NCBI GenBank assembly: GCA_027315345.1
Contig: DAHUYE010000091.1
Span: 1 to 64,000 of the forward strand
DNA length: 64,000 nucleotides
DNA from: Actinomycetota bacterium
GTDB taxonomy: Bacteria; Actinomycetota; Acidimicrobiia; Acidimicrobiales; JAJPHE01
Direction: 5' to 3'
The translations under genes and the position numbers were made by a program. Every line of letters begins with the position of its first letter. The first letter of the stretch is position 1. Shown one piece after another: positions 41,985-50,251 of this stretch. Below the pieces are notes generated by a model, which worked only from the letters and a program-made list of their open reading frames with translations, searched no databases and was not told the DNA's origin.

Positions 41985-42167
41985 CTACCGGCTGCTCCGC
42001 CGAGTTCCACCCCGACCGGATCGTCGGGTGGTGCTCCGCTTGGTCTGTGCGAGGTCACTCGCCGCCACTCGCCGCTCCGCTTTGGTTGAGGACTTACTGG
42101 CCAACTGGCGGCCTGCCGCCGACGCTGCCCGCTTTCCTGTCGCCACCTCAAACTCCTTTCTTCTCAT
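41985..42167 (-). CDS. Small basic Ala/Ser-rich protein
   Basis: The protein is 60 aa: AASAAGRQLASKSSTKAERR, then VAASDLAQTKR and a basic tail. This matches a class of short disordered ASKAxKSAAGSALSQ-type proteins seen in mobile regions and often next to toxin-antitoxin genes. The ATG at 42167 overlaps the antitoxin stop; an AAGGAG inside the first codons could instead serve the GTG eight codons in (VATGKRAASAAG). Probably the third gene of the TA operon. Confidence 0.45.
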   Translation of the reverse strand: MRRKEFEVATGKRAASAAGRQLASKSSTKAERRVAASDLAQTKRSTTRRSGRGGTRRSSR

Positions 42168-42564
42168 GCAGGTCGTACTTGGTAAGGATCACTGACAGCG
42201 TGCGTTCCACGGCTGTCTCGAACAGATCCTTGATGTCCTTGTCGTAACGGGCCATTTGCTGTTCTATGGCCTTCTTCTGCTCGTGGAGCTGGGCTTCCAA
42301 CTCGATCACCCGATCCACCAAGGCATGTGATGGACTGGCGCCTGACTCGACATCCAGTCTCTCCAGGACCCATTGGCGGATGAGCCCCGTTGGCTGCATG
42401 CCCCACTCCTCGGCCAGTCGGCGCAGATGATCCAGTCTCTCGACCGGGAGCCGCACCGAATAGACCTGAGAGGGCTGGCGGGCGGGGGCTGGCGATTCCA
42501 GCGGACCTTCCTCCTCATCGAAATCAGGCACCGCCGCCATAGCGGTCCTCAACTCGTTCTTCAT
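42148..42564 (-). CDS. Ribbon-helix-helix antitoxin with coiled-coil tail
   Basis: The protein is 138 aa from the ATG at 42564 with GGGAGG seven bases upstream. QVYSVRLPVERLDHLRRLAE and WGMQPTGLIRQWVLERLD form a CopG/Arc-type domain. Residues ~85-125 (ELEAQLHEQKKAIEQQMARY) are coiled coil. It overlaps the toxin stop by four bases (ATGA). Probably neutralises the BrnT-like toxin and represses the operon. Confidence 0.7.
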   Translation of the reverse strand: MKNELRTAMAAVPDFDEEEGPLESPAPARQPSQVYSVRLPVERLDHLRRLAEEWGMQPTGLIRQWVLERLDVESGASPSHALVDRVIELEAQLHEQKKAIEQQMARYDKDIKDLFETAVERTLSVILTKYDLHEKKGV

Positions 42565-42896
42565 GACATGCCTCCCTTCATCTCTCTGTAATGGCGTTGG
42601 TTCGTGGAGTTGGCTTCGCAGGCCGACGCGCCGTACCACTCGCCGGCTTCCAGGTCTTTCGGCAGGAGCCACACCTTCAGGATCCGGCGACAGGACTCTG
42701 ACCAACCGACCACCTGTAGCGACTGGCCCGTGCCCGCTGGACCAGCCAGCCGATCAGGGTCCATCGCCGCTTCGGTCGCCCACTCCGGCTCGATATCCAC
42801 CTCGCCGGGGCCATACCGCTTGGTACGGGTGCGAATGTGTTCGGCTCTCTCCTCGCTCCATTCCAGCGCTTCGATCCGCAGGCCGCTGATCGGCAC
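42561..42896 (-). CDS. BrnT-like toxin
   Basis: The protein is 111 aa from a GTG at 42896; the track start at 43070 precedes the likely promoter. EALEWSEERAEHIRTRTKRY GPGEV spans the core helix with the W...H pair; LQVVGWSESCRRILKVWLLP and the end ANSTNQRHYREMKGG match BrnT RNase-type proteins. BrnT-family toxins inhibit translation by RNA cleavage. It is coupled to the RHH antitoxin downstream. The start remains uncertain. Confidence 0.6.
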   Translation of the reverse strand: MPISGLRIEALEWSEERAEHIRTRTKRYGPGEVDIEPEWATEAAMDPDRLAGPAGTGQSLQVVGWSESCRRILKVWLLPKDLEAGEWYGASACEANSTNQRHYREMKGGMS

Positions 42897-42919
42897 GCCC
42901 TGGTACTCCACCCACTCAT

Positions 42920-42936
42920 CGTAATACACGTAATAC
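42920..42936 (-). promoter_or_regulatory. Probable promoter/operator of the TA operon: CGTAATAC direct repeat
   Basis: CGTAATAC is repeated with a 9-bp period (42920-42927 and 42929-42936), 24 bases before the GTG of the toxin. On the minus strand the region gives TTGTCAGATC then GTATTACGTGTATTACG, offering -35/-10-like bases. It is the natural site for the RHH antitoxin. Confidence 0.45.
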
Positions 42937-43156
42937 GATCTGACAAGACTCCTGGGTATGGATGACCCGAGGACCGGCGCGGAAGGGGGCCGGGAGGGAG
43001 CTGCCGGACGACTGCGGAGGACTCCAAACCAACCGGCTTTGAGGACGCCCAGCGCAAGAGCGCTTGACATCCTGGGTCAAGTCACGGCGTCTGGATCCGG
43101 ACGCCGTGGTGTGTCGGGAGCATCTACGAAGGACACTGGATCGCCAGATCGGCGGT

Positions 43157-45163
43157 TCAGCTGGCGATCCTGCGAACCGATGCCCTCTGCTGGCGGACCA
43201 GCTTTCGCCTCCAAGGCGACATTCCCTGATTGGTCCTGACCCGGATGCCGAAGGACCCCAACGCGGTCAGCACCGCGTCGAAGGGCTGGCCCGTGAGCAG
43301 TTCGATGTGGTGGGAGGACAGCCCGATACCGCAATAAGCGTCCCTCAGTAGGTCCTCGGTGAGCGGTACCGGCAGTGGGAAGCGCTGGGCGATGGTGCCC
43401 GGCTGTCGGCGTTGGGGTACCCGGTGACGGACGAGGAGGTCATGCACCTCGGGGTCCTCGTAGAGCTCATCGACCAGCTGGAGTGCCCATGCGGCTCCGC
43501 CGTTGCCGGGGCGGACCGGGATGCCGTGGTCGTGCAGAGAGCGCCGGACTAGCTGGGGCGAGGCGTCCAGCTCGGCCGCCACCTGGGGCGCCGTCATTTC
43601 CGCGCCTACGTACAGCTCCCCCAGCGGCTCGCGAGGCAGAAGCCTCCGGGTAGCCCTCGTCGTACGGCGAGCCACCGGGATACCGGCGGTCTCCAACCAG
43701 CCCCGCACCACCGGCGCCGAGGTGTGGTAGCGCCGGGCGATCTCCACCAGGGTCAGGCCCTGCTCGACGTACAGCCCGTCGAGCATGCGGGGCGGCGGAG
43801 CGACGACGGGCGGGGGATGGGGTGGAGGCGAGGCGGGGCGATGAACGCCCAGCTCCCGGCGCCGCAGGCAGACCTGGTAGGCGGTGGTGCCGAGCCGTTC
43901 GGCGATCTCCTGGTCGGAGAGACGCCGGTCGACGTACATCGCCGCCAGTTCCTCGGCCGTGGCAGTGACCGGGACAGGGATGCGACGCCGTGAACGCAGG
44001 GGGATCCCGAGCCGGCGTAGCGCCGATTGGACCCCGCCGGGCGCGAAGCCGACCCGGGCCGCCACCTCCTCGATCTCGAGGCCCTCGCCCACGTAAAGCT
44101 TCTCGATCAGGTCCGGAGAGACGCCGGTGGCTGGCTGTCCCGGCTTCCAGCTCCGGGGTCGGATGGCCACCCCCTCCCGTCGCAGGGTGTCCAGGACCCA
44201 GGTGTACGAACAACCCAGGCGCTGGGCGACCTGCGCGGCAGAAAGGCCGTTCGCCTCATAGAGGTCGATGACCTTCTGGACCGGGATGGCGGCCAAGTGG
44301 TCCGGAGCGCGCCGGGTCCGGCGGATGCCGAGGCGAGCCAACTCGGCCTGCACGAAGGTCTGGGAGGTCCCGAAGGCCCGGGCCAGCGCGGCCAGTTCAA
44401 TTCGATCATCCACCCAGGCCCGGCGCAGCTCGTCGGGGTCGATCACCGGGCGACGCCGCGCGGCGGCCTGGCGGCGGGGAATCCCGGCCCGGTCCAGCCA
44501 ATAGCCCACGACGTAGGTCGAGCGGCCGACGGCGGCGGCCACCGCCGCCATGGACAAGCCCTCCTCGACGTAGAGCTTGACCAGCTGGGCTCGCAGGTCC
44601 TCGGGTACCGGACGGGTGAGGCTCTCGCTCCGCGGGCGCCTCTCGACGCCCAGGCGTTCCAGGGCCTTGGCCACGGCCCCATGGCACGCCCCCACCCGCT
44701 CGGCGATGGCGCTAAGAGTCAGACCTTCGTCCAGGTACAGCCGTCGGAGCTTGTCGTCGCCCAGCTCGGCCAGGCCGGGATGACGGGCCGCCCGAGAACG
44801 CAGCAGGATCCCGTGGCGGCGCAGGTCGTCGCGCACCTTCTGCGGAGAGACCCCGAGGCGCTCGGCGATGATGCCCGCCGACAGCCCCTGGTTGGTGTAC
44901 AGCTCGTCGAGCACATCGCCGGGAAGGAGGTTGAGCCGGCCGTCGGTGGGCTCATGGCCCATGGTATAGAGCACCTGGGAGACCCGTCCGGCGGTGATCC
45001 CGTGCGCCCGTCCGATGGCCGCCAGTGATCGGCCCGCCTGGTACAGGCCTTTGATCTGGCGCGCTTGGCTGGTGGAGACTCCGGTGGGCAGGACCGGGCC
45101 ACCCCGGGTGCGGCTGTTCCTGCTCCCAGCCCCTCGACGTGGCTTCCCCAGCGCTTCAGTCAA
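43157..45163 (-). CDS. Tandem helix-turn-helix repeat protein (about eleven repeats)
   Basis: The protein is 668 aa. From ~residue 32 to 650 it is a string of ~45-55-residue units, each with a LYxxxGLSxxxIAxRLG core followed by VxxxLRRxGIPxRxR. Examples are DELYTNQGLSAGIIAERLGV, RRLYLDEGLTLSAIAERVGA, DGLYVEQGLTLVEIARRYHT and ELYVGAEMTAPQVAAELDAS. I count ten clear units and one or two degenerate ones at the C-terminus. Each unit resembles a resolvase/sigma-type HTH. No catalytic domain is visible. It lies 35 bp downstream of the second integrase on the same strand. It may bind an extended DNA site as a modular array, or be a structural DNA organiser; both are inference. Confidence 0.7.
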   Translation of the reverse strand: MTEALGKPRRGAGSRNSRTRGGPVLPTGVSTSQARQIKGLYQAGRSLAAIGRAHGITAGRVSQVLYTMGHEPTDGRLNLLPGDVLDELYTNQGLSAGIIAERLGVSPQKVRDDLRRHGILLRSRAARHPGLAELGDDKLRRLYLDEGLTLSAIAERVGACHGAVAKALERLGVERRPRSESLTRPVPEDLRAQLVKLYVEEGLSMAAVAAAVGRSTYVVGYWLDRAGIPRRQAAARRRPVIDPDELRRAWVDDRIELAALARAFGTSQTFVQAELARLGIRRTRRAPDHLAAIPVQKVIDLYEANGLSAAQVAQRLGCSYTWVLDTLRREGVAIRPRSWKPGQPATGVSPDLIEKLYVGEGLEIEEVAARVGFAPGGVQSALRRLGIPLRSRRRIPVPVTATAEELAAMYVDRRLSDQEIAERLGTTAYQVCLRRRELGVHRPASPPPHPPPVVAPPPRMLDGLYVEQGLTLVEIARRYHTSAPVVRGWLETAGIPVARRTTRATRRLLPREPLGELYVGAEMTAPQVAAELDASPQLVRRSLHDHGIPVRPGNGGAAWALQLVDELYEDPEVHDLLVRHRVPQRRQPGTIAQRFPLPVPLTEDLLRDAYCGIGLSSHHIELLTGQPFDAVLTALGSFGIRVRTNQGMSPWRRKLVRQQRASVRRIAS

Positions 45164-45198
45164 CCTGCCCGGCCCCCAATCCCAAGCTGACGCCGATA

Positions 45199-46434
45199 TT
45201 ACGGCGAGGGCGACTCGTCGTGCCCCTCGACCGTGCCGGGCTCGTTCTGCTCGTCGTCACCAGTCGGGGCGCGACCGGGGGAGCCGGCCGGTTCACCGAA
45301 GATGAGCCGGCCCAGGCGGTCGGCCGCCGCATCCTCCATCGGTGGGATCGAGTGCGTGTAGACGTCCTGAGTGAAGGCCACCGTGGCGTGACCGAGCCGC
45401 TCGGACATGATCTTGGGTGCGATCCCGGCGGCCAGTCCCAGGCTGGCGTGTGTGTGTCGGAGGTCGTGCAGGCGAATTCGAGGCAGGCCGAGGCGGCGCA
45501 CGGCCCGATCGAAGCTCTGGGAGAAAAAGTCGGGGTGGATCGGGTCTCCGTCCTCCCGGGCGAAGACAAGGTCTTGGTCCCGGTAGGCCCAGCCCACCAC
45601 GGACTTCTCCTTGAGCTGACGGTCCCGGTGTAGGGCCAGCGCCGCCACCGTATGGGTGTCCAGGGCGATGGAGCGGCGACCCTTGGCCGTCTTGGGCGCC
45701 CCGAGCATCACCTTGTAAGCCACCGAGACGACGGTCTGGCGCACGGCCAGGCGCCGGGCGATGAGGTCAACGTCCAACCAGCGAAGTCCGAGGACCTCGC
45801 CCCGACGCATCCCAGTGCTGGCGGCCAAGAGAAAGGCGGTCGCGAGTCGGTCGCCGGCCATGCCGGCCAGGAAGTTCCCCAGCTCCTCGGCCGTCCAGAT
45901 CCGCAGGTCGGCGTCATGCCGAGCGAGTCGAGGCGGATCGGCGGCGTCGGCCACGTTCCGCACCACCAGGCCCTTGCGGACGGCGTCTTTGAGGGCGCGG
46001 TGCAGGATGGTGTGGAGGTGGCGGACGGTCTTGGGGGACAGCCCCCGGGGAGCAGCCCGGTGCCCGCTGGCCAGCTTCTTGGCGTAGAAGGCATCGAGCT
46101 GGTCGACGGTCAGTCCTTGGAGGCGGACCGAGCCCAACTCAGGGAGAATGTGTAACTCGATGTTGCGCCGGTAAGCATCGTAGGTGCTGGGGCGCAGCCA
46201 GGTCTTGGCCGCCGGGAGCCACCGTTCGGTCAGGTACTCCCCGACCGTGATCCGGGACGGAACGGTCTGCACTCCGGCCTGCAGGTTGGACAAGGTGACA
46301 TTCAGAAACGCGGCCGCGTCTGAGCGGGTGCGAAAGCCGCCCTTGGTCTGCTGAGTCAGACCACTGGCTCCGGCCACCTTCCAATAGGCGGTCCAGGTCG
46401 CGCCTCGCCGCTTGATAAATCCACGCTGGGCCAT
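45199..46434 (-). CDS. int: Second tyrosine integrase
   Basis: The protein is 411 aa from the ATG at 46434, with GGAGAAAGG upstream. The AP2-like/arm-binding N-terminus (FIKRRGATWTAYWKV) and SAM-like domain (VGEYLTERWLPAAKTWLRPS) precede a catalytic domain with TGMRRGEVLGLRWLDVD, RLHDLRHTHASL and RLGHATVAFTQDVYTHS. All catalytic residues are present. It is only distantly similar to the element 1 integrase. No tRNA-like sequence was found in the flanks, so its attachment site is unknown. Confidence 0.9.
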   Translation of the reverse strand: MAQRGFIKRRGATWTAYWKVAGASGLTQQTKGGFRTRSDAAAFLNVTLSNLQAGVQTVPSRITVGEYLTERWLPAAKTWLRPSTYDAYRRNIELHILPELGSVRLQGLTVDQLDAFYAKKLASGHRAAPRGLSPKTVRHLHTILHRALKDAVRKGLVVRNVADAADPPRLARHDADLRIWTAEELGNFLAGMAGDRLATAFLLAASTGMRRGEVLGLRWLDVDLIARRLAVRQTVVSVAYKVMLGAPKTAKGRRSIALDTHTVAALALHRDRQLKEKSVVGWAYRDQDLVFAREDGDPIHPDFFSQSFDRAVRRLGLPRIRLHDLRHTHASLGLAAGIAPKIMSERLGHATVAFTQDVYTHSIPPMEDAAADRLGRLIFGEPAGSPGRAPTGDDEQNEPGTVEGHDESPSP

Positions 46435-46536
46435 GGCCCTTTCTCCACGATCCGCCCGTCGGGGCATCTCCGAGGTGAGGGCACATGGCCAAGGCGACTC
46501 GTCCCCGTTATACGGGGCCAAGCAGCGTGAGCAAGC

Positions 46537-46938
46537 TTACGACAGGGCGGTGACAGCCGGGGGCTCGGCCGGGTCGGGTTCGAGGAGGCGCAACAGGGCG
46601 ACGGTGGGAATGCGCAGCTGTCGGCCCACGCGGATGATCGGGAGAGGGAAGGTTCCGTCCCGGATGGTCCGGTAACCCGTCGTCCGATCGATGTTGAGCA
46701 ACTCGAAGGCTTCCTGCGCACTGATGACTGGCCTCCGTCGCGGGTCGGGGATGCCGACACCGCCGAGGGCGGCGGCGGGCGATGCAGCCCTGGGCCGGTC
46801 AAGCTCGGGCTCGTCGCCACCAACAGGGTGGTGAGACGACTGCTCCACCGCTTCGCAGACGTTGTCACGGCCAGTGGTGTCGTTTGGGCCAGCTCGGGAC
46901 GGGGATCTCGGGGGGCGGAGTGGGGTTGGGTGCCTCAT
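46537..46938 (-). CDS. Excisionase-type HTH protein
   Basis: The protein is at most 133 aa. Residues ~70-120 (RRPVISAQEAFELLNIDRTT, GYRTIRDGTFPLPIIRVGRQ) are the MerR-like winged HTH of excisionases. The first ~65 residues are low-complexity Pro/Ser, and the true start may be internal. It is upstream of the integrase on the same strand, 102 bp away, so it is probably the xis gene of that module. Confidence 0.75.
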   Translation of the reverse strand: MRHPTPLRPPRSPSRAGPNDTTGRDNVCEAVEQSSHHPVGGDEPELDRPRAASPAAALGGVGIPDPRRRPVISAQEAFELLNIDRTTGYRTIRDGTFPLPIIRVGRQLRIPTVALLRLLEPDPAEPPAVTALS

Positions 46939-47284
46939 GACTACATCCTGCGAAACGCTGCTGGGACAACCTCCGTGACAACGTCTGTAGCGGAGTCTCG
47001 CCTTTCCGCCGACCCGCAGAAGGGCGAGGTTGGAGCTTCCTAACCGACGAGCCGGGAAGCAAGCGAGAAAAAGTCAGGGATTGGGCTCTTCCTGAGACCC
47101 TTGTCAAAGGTTCTGTCACAGAAGTCGTCACAGTTGCGAGCGACATAGTCGTCGTGTGGTCACCCCGCGACGCCTCAGTCCGGCGCCCTCGTCACAGTGC
47201 CTGGGTACGGTTATCCCGCGGCCGCCCAGCTGTTGGCCGGAACGCCCGCCGGGCCTCAATCAGCGAACTGGAGGGAGGCCGAAG
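46939..47284. other. Divergent promoter region with CTGTCACAG operator
   Basis: No gene in about 345 bases between xis (leftward) and the Tad-type operon (rightward). It holds the CTGTCACAG motif at 47113-47121 and the related CGTCACAG at 47126-47133, and just before the lipoprotein ATG a strong GGAGGGAGG. The same motif precedes the second conjugation operon. Confidence 0.55.
47113..47133. promoter_or_regulatory. CTGTCACAG operator, Tad-type operon
   Basis: CTGTCACAG (CTGT-N-ACAG, a palindrome around one base) is followed at 13 bp by CGTCACAG. It lies ~165 bp before the first ATG of the operon. Two exact copies of CTGTCACAG are in the leader of the other operon at 57973 and 57994. Confidence 0.5.
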
Positions 47285-47938
47285 ATGCGAGCGGTGGAAC
47301 GCAGTGGCAGACGTCCGGCTTGTGGACTATTACTACGCTCTGTGGCAGCTGGGGGCAGCGGGTTCACGGCTGGATGGTCGGCACTCGGTGGCCTCTGCAT
47401 GGTGGTCCTGCTCTCGGCAGGCTGCGGTGGAGCTCCTCGGGTGACTATTCCGACCGGGACAACCGCCAGAGGGCCATCGTCGACGACGAGCCTGCTGGAT
47501 GGTCAGATACTCACCGCCTGGCGGGCGGCAGAAACGGCGTTCTACGAAGCTGAGGCGAACCCAAAGGGCCTATTTTCCCCGGCCCTGAACGACGCCCTGG
47601 CCGACCCCTTGCTATTGCAGGTCAAGCGGAACCTCGCCGGCGACGAGCACGCGGGCATCATCGGGAGGGGCATCTGGGACCTTGGCCAGCCGCGAGTGAC
47701 GTCCCTGTCTCCGAATCTGACTGATCCGACCGTGGCTGTTGTGGAGTCGTGCATCCATGACGCTCAGATCCTCGTCTTCCAGTCGAGTGGGAAGCCTTTG
47801 CCTGGCTTGGCCGGGCAGCCCGACTGGTCGGGTCAGGTCTCAACGATGGTCCGAAGCGGGACGACGTGGAGGCTGTCCAACCAAACCGGAGTGGCCAATC
47901 CCACCAAGGCAACGGCATGCGCATCAATCGACTATTAG
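47285..47938 (+). CDS. Lipoprotein, first gene of the Tad-type operon
   Basis: The protein is 217 aa from the ATG at 47285, with GGAGGGAGG upstream. A basic N-terminus and the hydrophobic LGGLCMVVLLSAGCGG contain a lipobox (LSAGC), so it is lipid-anchored outside the membrane. The mature ~165 residues are a compact domain with no family I recognise (TAWRAAETAFYEAEANPKGL, TVAVVESCIHDAQILVFQ), similar in style to small NTF2-like lipoproteins. It overlaps the next gene by 22 bp. Confidence 0.65.
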   Translation: MRAVERSGRRPACGLLLRSVAAGGSGFTAGWSALGGLCMVVLLSAGCGGAPRVTIPTGTTARGPSSTTSLLDGQILTAWRAAETAFYEAEANPKGLFSPALNDALADPLLLQVKRNLAGDEHAGIIGRGIWDLGQPRVTSLSPNLTDPTVAVVESCIHDAQILVFQSSGKPLPGLAGQPDWSGQVSTMVRSGTTWRLSNQTGVANPTKATACASIDY

Positions 47939-48786
47939 TAATCGCCGCGATCGCCGCTGCGCCGATTGGATGGCAGTCCGAGGCGTACGCGGGGTCCGTG
48001 CTGGCACAAGGAGACACTTCAGTGTCGGAGGGCTCCGTCCTCGCCTCAGCAACGGAGGCATCGGCTACGCCCTCTCCGACCCTGAATGAAGCGCCAGCGA
48101 GCAACGCTCCGCCGCCAGCTTGCTTCTACTACCCGGTCGATCCCGCCACCGCCGCCGCTCTCGGTCCCGGCGGATCGACGCCCGGCGCCTGGTATTTCCC
48201 GACCTGTGGCCCCTACCTCTATGCCTCGGGTCTCTCGGTGCTGCCGGCGCCAGTTTGGTTTCCCGCCGGAGCCGCCCCCGTCAATGGAGTCTCGGTCCCC
48301 GGCCTTCTTCAGCGGGCGAAGTCAGCCGCAGCACTGACTCAAGCCGGCATCATCCTCAATCCAACTGGTTATCAGATGGTCAACTTCGCCACCTGGCTGG
48401 CCATCCCCCGCTCTGACTGGCACCCGATCACGGCCACGGCCAAGGCCGGCGGCATCACCGCCACCATCACCGCCACGCCCACCTCGGTGACCTGGGACAT
48501 GGGTGACGGAGACAGCGTCTCCTGTGCCGGCCCCGGCGTCATCTACAACCCGAACGAGCCGGCTTCCTCCCAGTCCACCTCCTGCTCGTACACCTGGCCC
48601 CGCTCGTCGGCCACCCAGCCCAACGGCACCTTCACCGTGACCGCCACCATCAACTACGCCATCACCTCCACCGTCATCGGGGCACTCGATCCCAACCCCG
48701 TATTGGGAACCGCTGCCGGACCAACCGGGACTGACGCGGTGGCAGTCACCGAGGTCGAGGCGCTGGGCTCGGATTCAAATTCGTGA
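47917..48786 (+). CDS. Secreted protein with PKD-like domain
   Basis: The protein is 289 aa from the ATG at 47917. The signal peptide is RINRLLVIAAIAAAPIGW and cleavage is probably after EAYA. A Pro/Ser/Ala-rich stretch (~30-75) is followed by aromatic-rich sequence and a C-terminal beta domain with TSVTWDMGDGDSVSC, the DMGDG turn of PKD folds, and a paired cysteine (STSCSYTW). It may be an exported adhesin or channel-associated protein. It lies between the lipoprotein and the SAF gene. Confidence 0.65.
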   Translation: MRINRLLVIAAIAAAPIGWQSEAYAGSVLAQGDTSVSEGSVLASATEASATPSPTLNEAPASNAPPPACFYYPVDPATAAALGPGGSTPGAWYFPTCGPYLYASGLSVLPAPVWFPAGAAPVNGVSVPGLLQRAKSAAALTQAGIILNPTGYQMVNFATWLAIPRSDWHPITATAKAGGITATITATPTSVTWDMGDGDSVSCAGPGVIYNPNEPASSQSTSCSYTWPRSSATQPNGTFTVTATINYAITSTVIGALDPNPVLGTAAGPTGTDAVAVTEVEALGSDSNS

Positions 48787-48797
48787 GGGAGACAGCC

Positions 48798-49478
48798 ATG
48801 ACCACCACCGACATCCCCGACCGCCTGGCGCCCGGCTTCGACCTCTTCGAGGGCATGGCCAAGGCCCGGCCCCGCCCGCGCCGAGCGTGGGCCCGAGCCG
48901 GTGGTGCCCTGGCCCTGGCCGTAGCCTGTGGAGCCGGCTTCGTCGGCTTGTACGCCTCCGCCGGTGACCGCCACCCGGTGCTCGGTGTCGCCCGGGCCGT
49001 GCCCGCCGGGGCCACCATCACCGCTGGCGATCTGCGGGTGGTGCGGCTCAGCTCCGATCCCGGCGTGGCCGCCCTGCCCGCCACCGAGGCCTCAGCGGTG
49101 ATCGGGCGCAGTGCGGCGGTGGGCCTGGTCCCTGGAGGCCTATTGGTGGGCGCCGATCTGGCTACGGCCCCGGCGGTACCGACGGGATGGGCCACCGTGG
49201 GCCTCGAGCTCAAGGCCGACCAGGTGCCGGCCAGCCTGGTCCCCGGCGCCTCGGTCATGGTGGTGGTCACCACCGCCCCCGGCCAGGCCACCGCCCCGAC
49301 CGCGCAGCCCCCGGTCCTCACCGTGGCCAAGGTGATCGAGATCGCTCCCCCGAACCCGGACTCCACCGACACCATCCTCACCCTGGCCGTACCGGGGGAG
49401 GCCGCCGCGGCGGTGGCCCAAGCCGCCGCCGCCAACACCGCCGCCCTGGTCGGTCTGGGTCCCGGAGCGGGGCAGTGA
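48798..49478 (+). CDS. SAF domain protein, CpaB-like
   Basis: The protein is 226 aa from the ATG at 48798 with GGGAG at seven bases. A membrane helix (~residues 38-58, ALALAVACGAGFVGLYA) is followed by the SAF domain (VPAGATITAGDLRVVRLSS, LVPGGLLVGADLA) and a C-terminal beta part. CpaB/FlgA-type SAF proteins support assembly of surface structures. In diderms CpaB works with the secretin; no secretin is present, as expected for a monoderm. It ends with a GTGA overlap. Confidence 0.8.
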   Translation: MTTTDIPDRLAPGFDLFEGMAKARPRPRRAWARAGGALALAVACGAGFVGLYASAGDRHPVLGVARAVPAGATITAGDLRVVRLSSDPGVAALPATEASAVIGRSAAVGLVPGGLLVGADLATAPAVPTGWATVGLELKADQVPASLVPGASVMVVVTTAPGQATAPTAQPPVLTVAKVIEIAPPNPDSTDTILTLAVPGEAAAAVAQAAAANTAALVGLGPGAGQ

Positions 49479-50251
49479 TCCTGGCCCTGGCCGGGACCAA
49501 GGGGGCTCCCGGCACCACCACCGCCGCCTTCGGTCTGGCCGCGGCCACCGCCGCCCAAGGCCAGCCGGCCATCTTCGTCGAGGCCGACCCCGACGGCGGT
49601 GAGGCCGCACTGCGCCTGGGGATATCTCGACATCCGGGGCTGGCCAGCCTGGCCACCGTCGGGCGTCACGGGCTCAGCCCGGAAATGCTCCGGGGCGCCG
49701 CCCAGGCGCTGGGGGAAGGACTGGGCGTGGTGGTGGCCCCCTCGGCCCCCCACCAGGTCAGAGCCTGCCTGGACCAGTTGGGCCCGTCCTTCAGCGCCGC
49801 GCTGTCCGAGCTGGCGGAGCGATCGGGGGCCTTGGTGGTGATCGACGGGGGCCGCTGGCGCCAGGACGCCGCGGTCCTGGGCCCCGCCCCGGAAATCGTG
49901 GTCGTTTCCCCCACCTTGGAAGGAGTCGATGGCGCCGCCGGTCGCCTGGCCGGCGTCGACGCCGCCCATCGACCGCGCTGGCTACTTGTCGTGGGGGAAG
50001 GCCCGCATGATCCTCCCGAGTTGGCCGACCACCTCGGCCTGGAGCTGTTGGGCGCCTTGGGCTCCGACGGTGCCGGAGCCGAAGCGCTGTGGGCCGGACG
50101 GGGCGAGCCCAGGGCCTTGCGATCGCCTCTGGGCCGGGGACTGCGCCAGATCACCGACCGCCTCAGCGCGCCGCCAACCGCCAACCTCGACGCCGACGAG
50201 CCAAGCCGGGACCTCGGAGCCCAGCCGACCCGGGAGCCGGCTCGGTCATGA
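49475..50251 (+). CDS. CpaE-like MinD/ParA-type ATPase
   Basis: The protein is 258 aa from the GTG at 49475 that overlaps the SAF stop (GTGA). The deviant Walker motif ALAGTKGAPGTTTAAFGL is near residue 5. The switch block is GALVVIDGGRWRQDAAVLGP, and PEIVVVSPTLEGVDGAAGR follows. CpaE/TadZ proteins position the Tad machine at a pole or site in the cell. It lacks an N-terminal receiver-like domain. It is coupled to cpaF by ATGA. The extended track ORF to the left is not supported. Confidence 0.78.
   Translation: MILALAGTKGAPGTTTAAFGLAAATAAQGQPAIFVEADPDGGEAALRLGISRHPGLASLATVGRHGLSPEMLRGAAQALGEGLGVVVAPSAPHQVRACLDQLGPSFSAALSELAERSGALVVIDGGRWRQDAAVLGPAPEIVVVSPTLEGVDGAAGRLAGVDAAHRPRWLLVVGEGPHDPPELADHLGLELLGALGSDGAGAEALWAGRGEPRALRSPLGRGLRQITDRLSAPPTANLDADEPSRDLGAQPTREPARS

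Noticed and set aside
43157-45163. CRISPR or DNA-level repeat array
   Set aside because: The repeats are visible as protein (HTH units); the DNA units are diverged and of variable spacing, with no constant repeat-spacer pattern.
48746-49969. 407-aa minus-strand ORF
   Set aside because: Antisense of the SAF and CpaE genes, low complexity.
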